DNA of 64,000 nt from the NCBI RefSeq assembly GCF_002863225.1, contig NZ_PKEK01000039.1, positions 293,432 to 357,431 on the forward strand. The letters run 5' to 3'. The notes under the pieces are model-generated. The model was given only the letters and a program-made list of their open reading frames with translations, was not told where the DNA came from and did no database searches. This document shows positions 1-7,429 of the stretch, piece after piece. This DNA is from Mycobacterium sp. GTDB lineage: Bacteria; Actinomycetota; Actinomycetes; Mycobacteriales; Mycobacteriaceae. Position 1 is the first letter of the stretch. Each line of letters begins with the position of its first letter. The position numbers were made by a program, and so were the translations under genes.

Positions 1-330
1 CGCGGCGATCACGGACGATGCGAAAACCAGGGCGGCCTCGGCGTCGTCGAGTATCTGCGCCATCTCGCGGGCGTGCAGTTTGTAGTTGATCGGGACCGCC
101 ACGCATTCGGCAGCCCAGATTCCGAACAGCAGCTCCACGATCTCCGGCCGGTTTTCACTGGCGATCGCGATCCGCGTGCCGGCAGGGTGTTCGCGCCGGA
201 TCGAGCCGGCCAGACGCAACACCCGCTCGCGCAGCTCGTTCCAGGTGCAGCAGCGGCGGCGGCCGTGATACACCGCGCCGTGATCCGGAAAACGTTGCGC
301 GGCTTGATCCAGCAACGCAAACAGATTCAC
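1..330 (-). CDS. Acyl-CoA synthetase (AMP-binding), N-terminal part, cut by window edge
   Basis: The gene runs leftward and leaves the window at base 1, so only about 110 N-terminal codons are visible. Reading from GTG at 330 gives VNLFALLDQAAQRFPDHG and later ENRPEIVELLFGIWAAECVAVPINYKL, here split as ENRPEIVELLFGIWAAE and CVAVPINYKL. That is the typical opening of ANL-superfamily acyl-CoA ligases, which make an acyl-AMP and then an acyl-CoA. The P-loop and C-terminal lysine lie outside the window. The GTG overlaps the stop of the preceding SDR by four bases (GTGA), so the two are probably translationally coupled and belong to the leftward operon of the catabolic cluster. It is the second ligase of that operon, which suggests two different acid substrates in one pathway. 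Confidence 0.8.
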   Translation of the reverse strand, partial: MNLFALLDQAAQRFPDHGAVYHGRRRCCTWNELRERVLRLAGSIRREHPAGTRIAIASENRPEIVELLFGIWAAECVAVPINYKLHAREMAQILDDAEAALVFASSVIAA

Positions 331-1100
331 TCGGCGATCCACTCCGACGTCAGGCCGTACTTCGACAGGTACTTCGTCGAACTCCAGCCGCCGTCGACCA
401 CGATCGTCTGGCCGTTGATGAAACTGCCGCCCGGCGAACACAGGAACGCCACCGTGCTGGCCACGTCGTCGACGGTGCCGAGTCGGGTGTGCGGGGTCAT
501 CTCGACCTGCATCCGGCGAAAGCGGGGGTCCTGCAACCGGTCCTCGGTCATCGGGGTCTGGATCACCCCGGGTGCCACGGCGTTGCAGCGGATGCCGTGC
601 GCCCCGTACTGGGCGGCGATATGTGTGGTCAAGGCCGTCAGGCCCCCTTTCGCCGCGGAGTACGGCCCGCCGCGCAGCCCGCCCACCACCGCGAACGTCG
701 ACGTGATGTTGATGATCGCCGAACCGGGCTTCATGTGCGGCAACACATCTCGAGCCAGCCGGAACGGCGCCTTCAACATCACGTCGAGGAAGTAGTCGAG
801 GGTCTCGTCGTCGGTGTCGTGCAGGGGTGTCGGATTGCCCACCCCGGCGTTGTTGACCAGGAAGTCGACGTGGCCCCAACGCTCGATCGCGGCCAAGACG
901 ACCCGGGCCGGCCCGTCGCGGTCGGTCAAATCGACTGCCACGGTGGCGATGCGATCGCGGTCGCCGATCGTCGCGGCCAGCTCGTTGAGCCGGGTTTGGT
1001 TGCGGCCGGTCGCCACCACGGCCATCCCGGCCTCGGCCAGCTTGGTCGCACAGCCGAATCCGATTCCGCCGGTTGCACCGGTCACGATCGCTACCTGCAT
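327..1100 (-). CDS. SDR family oxidoreductase
   Basis: A 257-residue classical short-chain dehydrogenase/reductase. It has the nucleotide-binding G8xxxG12xG14 motif (TGATGGIG), NNAG at about 83-86, the catalytic serine around S134 and the YSAAK motif Y147/K151. The C-terminus ([12 protein letters not shown]) is the usual family ending. The size fits an NAD(P)H-dependent alcohol/ketone oxidoreductase. The gene starts one base after the stop of the upstream acyl-CoA synthetase and overlaps the downstream ligase by four bases, so it sits inside one leftward operon. A role in oxidising a hydroxyl group formed in the same pathway is inferred from context only; the substrate is unknown. Confidence 0.9.
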   Translation of the reverse strand: MQVAIVTGATGGIGFGCATKLAEAGMAVVATGRNQTRLNELAATIGDRDRIATVAVDLTDRDGPARVVLAAIERWGHVDFLVNNAGVGNPTPLHDTDDETLDYFLDVMLKAPFRLARDVLPHMKPGSAIINITSTFAVVGGLRGGPYSAAKGGLTALTTHIAAQYGAHGIRCNAVAPGVIQTPMTEDRLQDPRFRRMQVEMTPHTRLGTVDDVASTVAFLCSPGGSFINGQTIVVDGGWSSTKYLSKYGLTSEWIAE

Positions 1101-1101
1101 G

Positions 1102-2673
1102 TCATCCGTCCGTCGTTGTCAGGGCCGCCTGGATCTGGTGTTTGAGCACCTTGCCGGCATCGTTTCTGGGAAGAGCCTTCCAGATGACCACCTGCTCGGG
1201 CGCTTTGAAGACGGCGACTCCCTGCGATTGCAGGAAGGCGCGGAGGCTGTCCACGTCGGGTCGTGGTTGGTCGGTGGGAACGACGACGGCGCAGGCCCGC
1301 TCGCCGGTGCGGCGGTCGGGCAGCCCGACGACGGCAACTTCGGCGACACCGGGATGGTCGGCGAGGATGTCCTCGATTTCCTTGGGTGCGATGTTCTCGC
1401 CGTTACGGATGATGAGGTCTTTCGCCCGCCCGGTGACGACGAGGTAGTCGTTGTCGACCCAGCGCGCCAGGTCACCGGTGCGGAAATACCCTGCGTCGTC
1501 GAATGATTCGACCTCGTCGACGGCATGTAGATATCCGACCAGCATCTGCGGGCCGCTGGCGTGGATCTCTCCGTCGTCTCCGCGCAGAGCGACCCGCGCG
1601 AAGCCGGGCCGGCCGTCGGTGTCGGCGGCGCGGTCAGGATCCATCGGTGCCCCGACCGTGGTCACGGGGACTTCGGTCGAGCCGTACACCCGGGTGACCG
1701 CCGCGTGGTCGAAATAGTCGGCCGCTCTGCGAATCAACGACGGCGAGACCGATGCGCCGCCGCAGACGAAGAGTTTCAGCTCCGGCAGCCTGGTGCCGGC
1801 TCGCTCCGCGGAGGCGAGCAACTGCTCGAGGAAGGGGGTCGCCCCGGCGATGTGCGTGCATCCCTCGTCTCCGATGAGTTCGACCGCGACGTCTGCGTTC
1901 CAGCGGTCCATCAACACGGCCGACGTGCCGAGCAGTAGCGGACATTCGAAAGCGTAGATGGAGCCGCCGATGTGGGCGATCGGGGAGGGGACCAGGAACC
2001 GGTCACCGGGCTGCACCTGCCAGTGATCGCGGAGTTGCACGATCAACGCATGTAGTGAGTTATGGCTGTGGAGAACACCTTTCGGGCGTCCGGTGGTCCC
2101 CGAGGTGTAGAGAATCATCCGCACCGCGTCGGGATCGAGGGTGGGTAGCTCGGGAGCCGGTGCGCCGGGCAGCGGCGCGCCGTCACCCACCACGACCACG
2201 TCCGGCGGATCGTCCAGCTGCGCGATCACCCGGTCGAGCATCGCTGCGTAGTCGTGCCGGCCGAACATCCGCGGTACGAAGATCATTCGGGTGTTGGCGT
2301 CGCCCAGAATGAACTCCAGTTCGCGATCCCGCAACGAGGGCAGAATCGGGTTGACCACCATGCCCGCGATCGTTGCCGCGTGATAGATCACGGCAGCCTC
2401 GGACCAATTCGGCAACATGAAGGAGACCACGCTGCCGACCGGAATCCGATCCAGCATCGCCCCGGCCAGTTCGGTCGCCTGCGTGTAGAGGCTGCGGCAG
2501 TCGATTCGGCGCTCGCCGTCGATCAGCAACACCCGCTCCGGAGTGCGTCGCGCGGCGTCAGCCAGGGAATCGGCGAGCGTGCCGCGCACCCACCAGCCGC
2601 GCGCATAGGCTTCCGCGGCCCGCTCGTCGTCCCAGCGGACCGCCCGTCCACCGATCAGCCTGGTGTTAGACAT
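1102..2673 (-). CDS. Acyl-CoA synthetase (AMP-binding, long/medium-chain or cyclohexane-carboxylate type)
   Basis: A 523-residue ANL-superfamily ligase. The AMP-binding P-loop YTSGTTGRPKG is at residues 189-199, followed by the VYGSTE adenine-binding motif near 320, the TGDLARW hinge region near 390 and the adenylating lysine in RNDAGKVLK close to the C-terminus. The open frame extends further upstream, but ATG at 2673 gives a normal family N-terminus, and anything upstream would run into the GntR gene. It is followed one base later by an SDR and preceded 14 bases upstream by the GntR regulator. It probably activates a carboxylic acid made in the cluster to its CoA thioester; substrate not deducible. 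Confidence 0.9.
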   Translation of the reverse strand: MSNTRLIGGRAVRWDDERAAEAYARGWWVRGTLADSLADAARRTPERVLLIDGERRIDCRSLYTQATELAGAMLDRIPVGSVVSFMLPNWSEAAVIYHAATIAGMVVNPILPSLRDRELEFILGDANTRMIFVPRMFGRHDYAAMLDRVIAQLDDPPDVVVVGDGAPLPGAPAPELPTLDPDAVRMILYTSGTTGRPKGVLHSHNSLHALIVQLRDHWQVQPGDRFLVPSPIAHIGGSIYAFECPLLLGTSAVLMDRWNADVAVELIGDEGCTHIAGATPFLEQLLASAERAGTRLPELKLFVCGGASVSPSLIRRAADYFDHAAVTRVYGSTEVPVTTVGAPMDPDRAADTDGRPGFARVALRGDDGEIHASGPQMLVGYLHAVDEVESFDDAGYFRTGDLARWVDNDYLVVTGRAKDLIIRNGENIAPKEIEDILADHPGVAEVAVVGLPDRRTGERACAVVVPTDQPRPDVDSLRAFLQSQGVAVFKAPEQVVIWKALPRNDAGKVLKHQIQAALTTTDG

Positions 2674-2687
2674 CGCCGGATGTGAGA

Positions 2688-3422
2688 TTAACCGCGAACC
2701 CGTCGCATCGTCATCGAGTGACGGAAACGCGACGCCGGATGCGTGTTGATGGTCAGCTGGGCGATTTCGCCGTCGGAGGTCGCGTAGCTGCGGTGCACCT
2801 CGAGACCGGGGCTGCCGGGCTCGACGCTGAGTTGGCCGGCCAGCGTCGGCGGGATCAGCACCGCGGCGATCTCCTGGCGGACCTCGACGATGCTCACCCC
2901 GAAGATGTCCTCGACCAGCGGAAAGATCGGGCCGGTGTGGCGGGGCAGCAACCGGCCCACCCCGGCGAACGTCCGATTGATGTAGTACTCGGTCCGGCAG
3001 ACCGGATACGCGCCGCCCTCGATACGGCGAAATCCACTGACGGCCAACCACTCCTCGCCGCCGGCGAGTCCGGTCCGCTCGGCCAGTTCGTCGTCGACGA
3101 TCGTCATGCCCGTCGATTCGATGGCGAACTGCGCGCCGGTGGCGAAAGCCAGCAGGTCGTTGATCGAGACGACGTCTTGGACATAGGAGTCCGACGACGG
3201 CCGTGGCACCACGAGAGTGCCGGCCCGCGGCCGGGATGCGACCAGGTTGTCGTCACGCAGCCGGCGCAGTGCCTCGCGAACGGTGTACCGGCTGACCGAA
3301 AAACGCTCGCACAGTTGATGTTCGGTGGGCAGTTGGGATCCGACCGGGTACACCCCGTCGACGATCTCCTTCCGCAGTGCGCGGGCCACCTGCAGGTAGC
3401 GGTGGTCGGCGGGGTCAGCCAT
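2688..3422 (-). CDS. GntR family transcriptional regulator, HutC/UTRA type
   Basis: A 244-residue regulator with an N-terminal winged helix of the GntR family. LPTEHQLCERFSVSRYTVRE, at about residues 31-50, is the recognition region, followed by ALRRLRDDNLV. The C-terminal half (about 95-235) resembles the UTRA ligand-binding fold of HutC-type members, including the YYINRTFAGVG-like stretch. It overlaps the upstream beta-propeller gene by eight bases and precedes the acyl-CoA synthetase by 14 bases, so it is co-transcribed with genes it probably controls. HutC-type regulators usually sense a pathway metabolite and repress their own cluster. The likely targets are the palindromes in the divergent promoter at 5023-5204. 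Confidence 0.9.
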   Translation of the reverse strand: MADPADHRYLQVARALRKEIVDGVYPVGSQLPTEHQLCERFSVSRYTVREALRRLRDDNLVASRPRAGTLVVPRPSSDSYVQDVVSINDLLAFATGAQFAIESTGMTIVDDELAERTGLAGGEEWLAVSGFRRIEGGAYPVCRTEYYINRTFAGVGRLLPRHTGPIFPLVEDIFGVSIVEVRQEIAAVLIPPTLAGQLSVEPGSPGLEVHRSYATSDGEIAQLTINTHPASRFRHSMTMRRVRG

Positions 3423-5022
3423 CGCGCCGGTCCGGTCGCAACGCCAGCAGGCTGCCGTCGGCGTCGGCCGACACGTACAGCGTGCCGTCGGGGCCTGACG
3501 CGATGCCGGCGAACGGGCCCTGCGGCCCGGAGAACGGCGGCATGCCCTTCAGTGGTTTGGGCACCACACCCGGGGCGGCGCCGAGCGGTAGCCCGGCGGC
3601 GATGATCTGCCGCGATCCGTCGTCGAGGTTCACCGCGACCAACGTCCTGGCGCCGGCATCGACCACGTACAACGTGTGCCCGGCGACCAGGATGCCCTGC
3701 GGACGGTCGAAGTCGGCCGCCACGGTCTGCGGGCGGGAACCGGCGAGCGTGAGCACCCGTCCGGCGCCGGCCTCCGACACCAGCCACTCGCCGTCGGGCC
3801 CGACCGCGACCCCGATCGGGTCGGCCAACCCGGACGCGATCACCTCGACCCGTCCGTCCCGGATCGACACCACCCGCCCCGTGCCGAGTTCGGCAGCGGC
3901 GATCGTCCCGTCGGCGCCGATCGCCACCCCGTAGAGCTGATCGAATCCATCGGCCAGTACGTCACTTTCGCCGTCGGCCGGTCGGTAGCGGGACACCTGG
4001 CCGCCGGATGTCGTGACGATGAATTCGCCTGGCCCCGCCGGTGCCAGCCCGCGCAGAAAGCCTGGATAGCCCGGACTGAACAGCATTCCCACCGTCTGCA
4101 ATGTCCGGTCCGGGCGCAACACGTAGAAGTAGGTGCCGTCGGCGACATACAGGTTGCCGTCGGCACCGACCGCCAGATCCAGCGGCCAGGTCAACCCACC
4201 GGGCAGCAGGGCCTCGGTGGTGCCGTCGGCGAGAATCTCGGTGATCTCGCCGGAGAAATTCGAGACGAACAGCCGATCGCCGACGAACGTGCAGTTGTCC
4301 AGGCCGGGGCTGAGATCGGCGAGCACGGTCTGCTGCCCGGTGCGCGGATCGATGCGCAACACCTGGCCGCTGTGGACCTGGGTGGAGACGATCTGGCCGG
4401 CGGAGTCGAACTTCACCGAGTCAGGTACGCCGAGACCGGTCGCGACGGTTTCCGGATCGCCGCCGTCGAGATGGACACGCCAGATTTCGTTGGCGCCCAT
4501 CACGGGGAAATACAACGTGCCGTCCGGGCCGACCTCCATCGCATTGGGAGACGGAACGTTGTCCAGCAGGACCCGCGGTGTTCCGCCGGCCAGGTCCAGC
4601 TCGAGAAGCCGGCCGCCCTCCCGGCATTCGCCGACGAACAACCGGTCCCGGTGCACGGTGACACCGTTGGCCGACGGGACGTCGGCGCGCAGCACTCGAG
4701 TGTGTCCGTCGGCGCCGCGCACGCTGACTCGGCCGTCCATCACCTCGGTGGCGTAGAGATCACCGTCGCGGCCGAACGCCACGTCGTCCGGCGCGATGAT
4801 GTCACCGCCCTTGGCGCTGACGATCTCCAGTCGGCCGGTGTCGACATCGAGCGCGCTGATCTGGCTGCCGGTCACCTGCGCGATGTAGACCCGGCCGTCT
4901 GGTCCGGTCCGCAGACCGTTGGCGCCGAACAGCCGACTCGGCGGGGTGAGTCGCTGCATGCGCCACCCGTCGGCGAGGGTAGGCGAGGTCCCGGCGCCGG
5001 AGCGGCCTTCGTGCGGCAACAT
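3415..5022 (-). CDS. SMP-30/gluconolactonase-like (NHL/Vgb type) beta-propeller protein, double length
   Basis: A 535-residue protein built of repeated propeller strands with the recurrent signature G-P-D-G-x-L-Y-V-A/S (for example GPDGRVYIAQ, GPDGTLYFPV, GADGNLYVAD, GPDGTLYVSA). I count around ten such repeats, so it is probably two six-bladed propellers or one enlarged one; ordinary SMP-30 lactonases are about 300 residues. Asn/Asp-rich loops such as APDDVAF and SPNAMEV resemble the metal-site loops of SMP-30 lactonases. No signal peptide is visible, so it is probably cytosolic. The start ATG follows CAGGAG with a 9-base spacer. It is the first gene of the leftward operon, opposite genes that include a Baeyer-Villiger monooxygenase. 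A lactone-opening role is therefore attractive but inferred. Confidence 0.75.
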   Translation of the reverse strand: MLPHEGRSGAGTSPTLADGWRMQRLTPPSRLFGANGLRTGPDGRVYIAQVTGSQISALDVDTGRLEIVSAKGGDIIAPDDVAFGRDGDLYATEVMDGRVSVRGADGHTRVLRADVPSANGVTVHRDRLFVGECREGGRLLELDLAGGTPRVLLDNVPSPNAMEVGPDGTLYFPVMGANEIWRVHLDGGDPETVATGLGVPDSVKFDSAGQIVSTQVHSGQVLRIDPRTGQQTVLADLSPGLDNCTFVGDRLFVSNFSGEITEILADGTTEALLPGGLTWPLDLAVGADGNLYVADGTYFYVLRPDRTLQTVGMLFSPGYPGFLRGLAPAGPGEFIVTTSGGQVSRYRPADGESDVLADGFDQLYGVAIGADGTIAAAELGTGRVVSIRDGRVEVIASGLADPIGVAVGPDGEWLVSEAGAGRVLTLAGSRPQTVAADFDRPQGILVAGHTLYVVDAGARTLVAVNLDDGSRQIIAAGLPLGAAPGVVPKPLKGMPPFSGPQGPFAGIASGPDGTLYVSADADGSLLALRPDRRDG

Positions 5023-5091
5023 CGGTGATCACTCCTGTGGGCCTGGTTACCGGGGCTGGTGGCAGTTTCCGCCGGTGACGTTAGCAACCGG

Positions 5092-5104
5092 GTCTGGTCC
5101 AGAC
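5092..5104. promoter_or_regulatory. Candidate GntR operator (inverted repeat)
   Basis: GTCTGG-T-CCAGAC is a perfect 6-bp inverted repeat around one base. Its core TGGTCCAGACAA differs at two positions from the TGGTCTAGACCA-type sites known for HutC-class GntR regulators such as DasR/YvoA. It lies in the 182-bp divergent promoter region next to a HutC-class gene. Binding is inferred. Confidence 0.5.
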
Positions 5105-5154
5105 AATAGCGAGGCAACCTTCGAACCAGGCAACTTGACGCTCGGCCATTTGCA

Positions 5155-5169
5155 GAGAATCATATTCTC
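5155..5169. promoter_or_regulatory. Inverted repeat in divergent promoter
   Basis: GAGAAT-CAT-ATTCTC has perfect 6-bp arms and a 3-base centre. It lies 36-50 bases upstream of the GTG of the rightward operon, where a promoter or operator is expected. A TTGACG hexamer sits at 5135-5140 with a poor -10 partner. The regulator is unknown. Confidence 0.4.
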
Positions 5170-5189
5170 AATTATGCACATCTCGATGC

Positions 5190-5203
5190 TTTGTCCGGAC
5201 AAA
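5190..5203. promoter_or_regulatory. 14-bp perfect palindrome directly before the start of the rightward operon
   Basis: TTTGTCCGGACAAA is fully self-complementary and ends one base before the GTG start at 5205. It occupies the place where a Shine-Dalgarno would be, and none is visible. It may be a repressor site over the transcription start of a leaderless message, or a hairpin masking the start. Confidence 0.45.
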
Positions 5204-5204
5204 A

Positions 5205-6056
5205 GTGGGCGATAACCTGCTCGGTCTGCAGGGTCGCGTGGTCGTTGTGGCCGGCGCGGCCGGCGGCGGCATTGGGACCACGGTGACCCGCATGGTGGCC
5301 GAAGCGGGCGCGACCGTCGTCGCGGTCAGCCGGGGCAAGGACAACCTCGACACCCATATCTCTCCGCTGGTCGAGCGCGGTCTGTCGATCATTCCGTTGG
5401 CCGCGGACGTGTCCACCGAGGATGGCGTGGGCGCGGTCATCGAACGGGCCGTGGACGCCGACGGTCGACTGCACGGGCTGGTCAATGTCGCGGGCGGGGC
5501 CGGACCGGAGACCTGGATGCCCTCGACCCGGGTGTCCCGCACCGACTGGCGCGACCTGTTCACCCAAAATCTCGAGACGGCGTTCTTCATGAGTCAGGCG
5601 GTGGCGGCCGAGCTGAAGGCCGCCGACACCCGTGGGTCGATTGTGTCGATCTCCTCGATCAGCGGCATGAACACCGCGCCGTTCCACATCGCCTACGGCA
5701 CCGCCAAAGCGGCGATTGCCGCGATGACCCGCACCATGGCCGTCGAGCTGGCCGCCGACGAAATCCGGGTGAATGCCGTGGCCCCCGGCGTCACCGCGAC
5801 CCCGGCTTCGCTCACCTACGTCGACGACGACGCCGAGCGGGATCGGCAGGCGATCGCGATGGGCCGACGCGGCCGCCCCGAGGAGGTCGCCGGCGCGATT
5901 CTGTTCCTGTTGTCCGACCTGTCCAGCTACATCACCGGCCAGACTCTGCTGGTGGACGGTGGGCTGGACCTGAAGTGGACGCACCTCGGCGCCGACAACA
6001 CCTCACTCTTCCTCAAGGACGACTCCTTCCGAGCGGCGATGAAGGGACCGGGATGA
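5205..6056 (+). CDS. SDR family oxidoreductase
   Basis: A 283-residue short-chain dehydrogenase/reductase with GAAGGGIG at residues 17-24, serines S150/S151 in VSISSISG and Y164-G-T-A-K168 as the catalytic pair. It has an extended C-terminal tail of about 25 residues beyond the usual VDGGLD ending. First gene of the rightward catabolic operon; its stop overlaps the ATG of the Rieske oxygenase (ATGA). GTG at 5205 is the only start that keeps the Rossmann N-terminus intact, yet it has no recognisable ribosome binding site, which fits a leaderless transcript. It probably oxidises or reduces a hydroxyl/keto intermediate; substrate unknown. Confidence 0.88.
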   Translation: MGDNLLGLQGRVVVVAGAAGGGIGTTVTRMVAEAGATVVAVSRGKDNLDTHISPLVERGLSIIPLAADVSTEDGVGAVIERAVDADGRLHGLVNVAGGAGPETWMPSTRVSRTDWRDLFTQNLETAFFMSQAVAAELKAADTRGSIVSISSISGMNTAPFHIAYGTAKAAIAAMTRTMAVELAADEIRVNAVAPGVTATPASLTYVDDDAERDRQAIAMGRRGRPEEVAGAILFLLSDLSSYITGQTLLVDGGLDLKWTHLGADNTSLFLKDDSFRAAMKGPG

Positions 6057-7429
6057 CCGACATCAAAGATGCAGCAGTCGAAGCGCCGGAGCTGCTTTCG
6101 GAGCCGGTGACCATCGGGGTCGAGGCTTATCTGTCCGAGGACTACGCCCGGGCGGAGCGGGACAAGTTGTGGCGCAAGGTATGGCAACAGGTTGGCCGGG
6201 TCGAGGACCTGCCGAAGACCGGCAGCTTCCTGACCTACGACATCCTCGACGACTCGGTGATCGTGGTACGCACCGGTCCGGACACCTTGGCGGCGCACCA
6301 CAACGTCTGCGTGCACCGCGGGCGCAAACTCGTCGATGTTCCCGAGCGCGCGAAAAGTGCCTGTGGACACAAGAAGTCGTTCGTGTGCGGTTTTCACGGC
6401 TGGACCTACGGCCTGGACGGCACCTGCACGCACATCCCGGAGCAGCAGGACTGGCAGGACTCGCTGACCCCACGCAACACTCACCTGGCCCCGGTGCGGG
6501 TCGACACCTGGGGTGGCTGGATCTTTGTCAATCTCGATCCGAACTGTGAGCCGCTGCGCGACTATCTCGAACCGGCGGCCACCATGCTCGATCCGTTCGG
6601 CCTGCAGAACATGCGCGTCAAGTGGCGCAAATGGCTGACCTTCCAATGCAATTGGAAGGTCGCGATCGAGGCGTTCAACGAGACCTACCACGTCGCCACC
6701 ACCCACCCGCAGTTCAACAAGTTCGGGACGTTCCGCGGCTGGGCCAAGGCGCAGGGCAAGCACAGCAACATCGGTTACGACGCGCCCAAGGATCTCTCCG
6801 AGACCAAGTCGAAAATCCGCCTCGGAACCGGAGATCCGCGGATCTCGACGGCGGAGATGCAGATCTACACCCTGGAAGAGACCAACGCGACCACCACCCG
6901 GACGCTGGTGGAGGCCGCGAAGCGACTGGCCGACGAGTTACCCGAGGGCACCCCACCCGAGAAGGTGCTCGGTCACTGGCTGGCCGCGGCGCGCGGTGAC
7001 GACGCCGCCCGCGGGGTGATCTGGCCGACCATCGATCCCGAACACCTGGCCAAGAGCGGCACCGCCTGGCAGATCTTCCCGAACTTCCAGATCGGCCAGG
7101 GTCTGACGACCGCCCTGTGCTACAGCGCGCGTCCCAACGGCTACGACCCGAACAGCTGCATCTTCGAAGCGGCGTGCTACGAGCTCTACCCGGAAGGCCA
7201 AGAGCCGCAGACGGAATGGGAGCACCTGGAAGCCGACGATCCCGGCTGGCGCACCGTCTTTCCGCAGGACTTCTCGAATATGGCTGCCGTACAGCAAGGC
7301 ATGAAATCGCTGGGCTTCACCGGAACCAAGCCCAACCCCTATATGGAACGCAGCACCGCAAACCTGCACCGCAACCTTGCCGAATACATGGGCACCGGTG
7401 CGCCGCGGGACGTCGCAAAGGAGCAATGA
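6053..7429 (+). CDS. Rieske non-heme iron oxygenase, alpha subunit
   Basis: A 458-residue aromatic-ring-hydroxylating-type oxygenase. The Rieske [2Fe-2S] ligands are C86-V-H88 and C112-G-F-H115. The gap between the pairs is 23 residues, longer than the usual 15-17, because of an insert containing CGHKKSF. The mononuclear iron site follows the family pattern NETYHVATTH with H213 and H218; E210 is the likely bridging acid. No ferredoxin or reductase gene lies in the cluster, so electrons must come from a partner elsewhere. The start ATG overlaps the SDR stop by four bases, and the gene ends one base into the next start. It probably hydroxylates the substrate in an early step. Confidence 0.9.
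   Translation: MTDIKDAAVEAPELLSEPVTIGVEAYLSEDYARAERDKLWRKVWQQVGRVEDLPKTGSFLTYDILDDSVIVVRTGPDTLAAHHNVCVHRGRKLVDVPERAKSACGHKKSFVCGFHGWTYGLDGTCTHIPEQQDWQDSLTPRNTHLAPVRVDTWGGWIFVNLDPNCEPLRDYLEPAATMLDPFGLQNMRVKWRKWLTFQCNWKVAIEAFNETYHVATTHPQFNKFGTFRGWAKAQGKHSNIGYDAPKDLSETKSKIRLGTGDPRISTAEMQIYTLEETNATTTRTLVEAAKRLADELPEGTPPEKVLGHWLAAARGDDAARGVIWPTIDPEHLAKSGTAWQIFPNFQIGQGLTTALCYSARPNGYDPNSCIFEAACYELYPEGQEPQTEWEHLEADDPGWRTVFPQDFSNMAAVQQGMKSLGFTGTKPNPYMERSTANLHRNLAEYMGTGAPRDVAKEQ

Noticed and set aside
1102..3051. 649-codon version of the acyl-CoA synthetase
   Set aside because: The extension overlaps the GntR gene on the same strand. ATG 2673 gives the normal family start.
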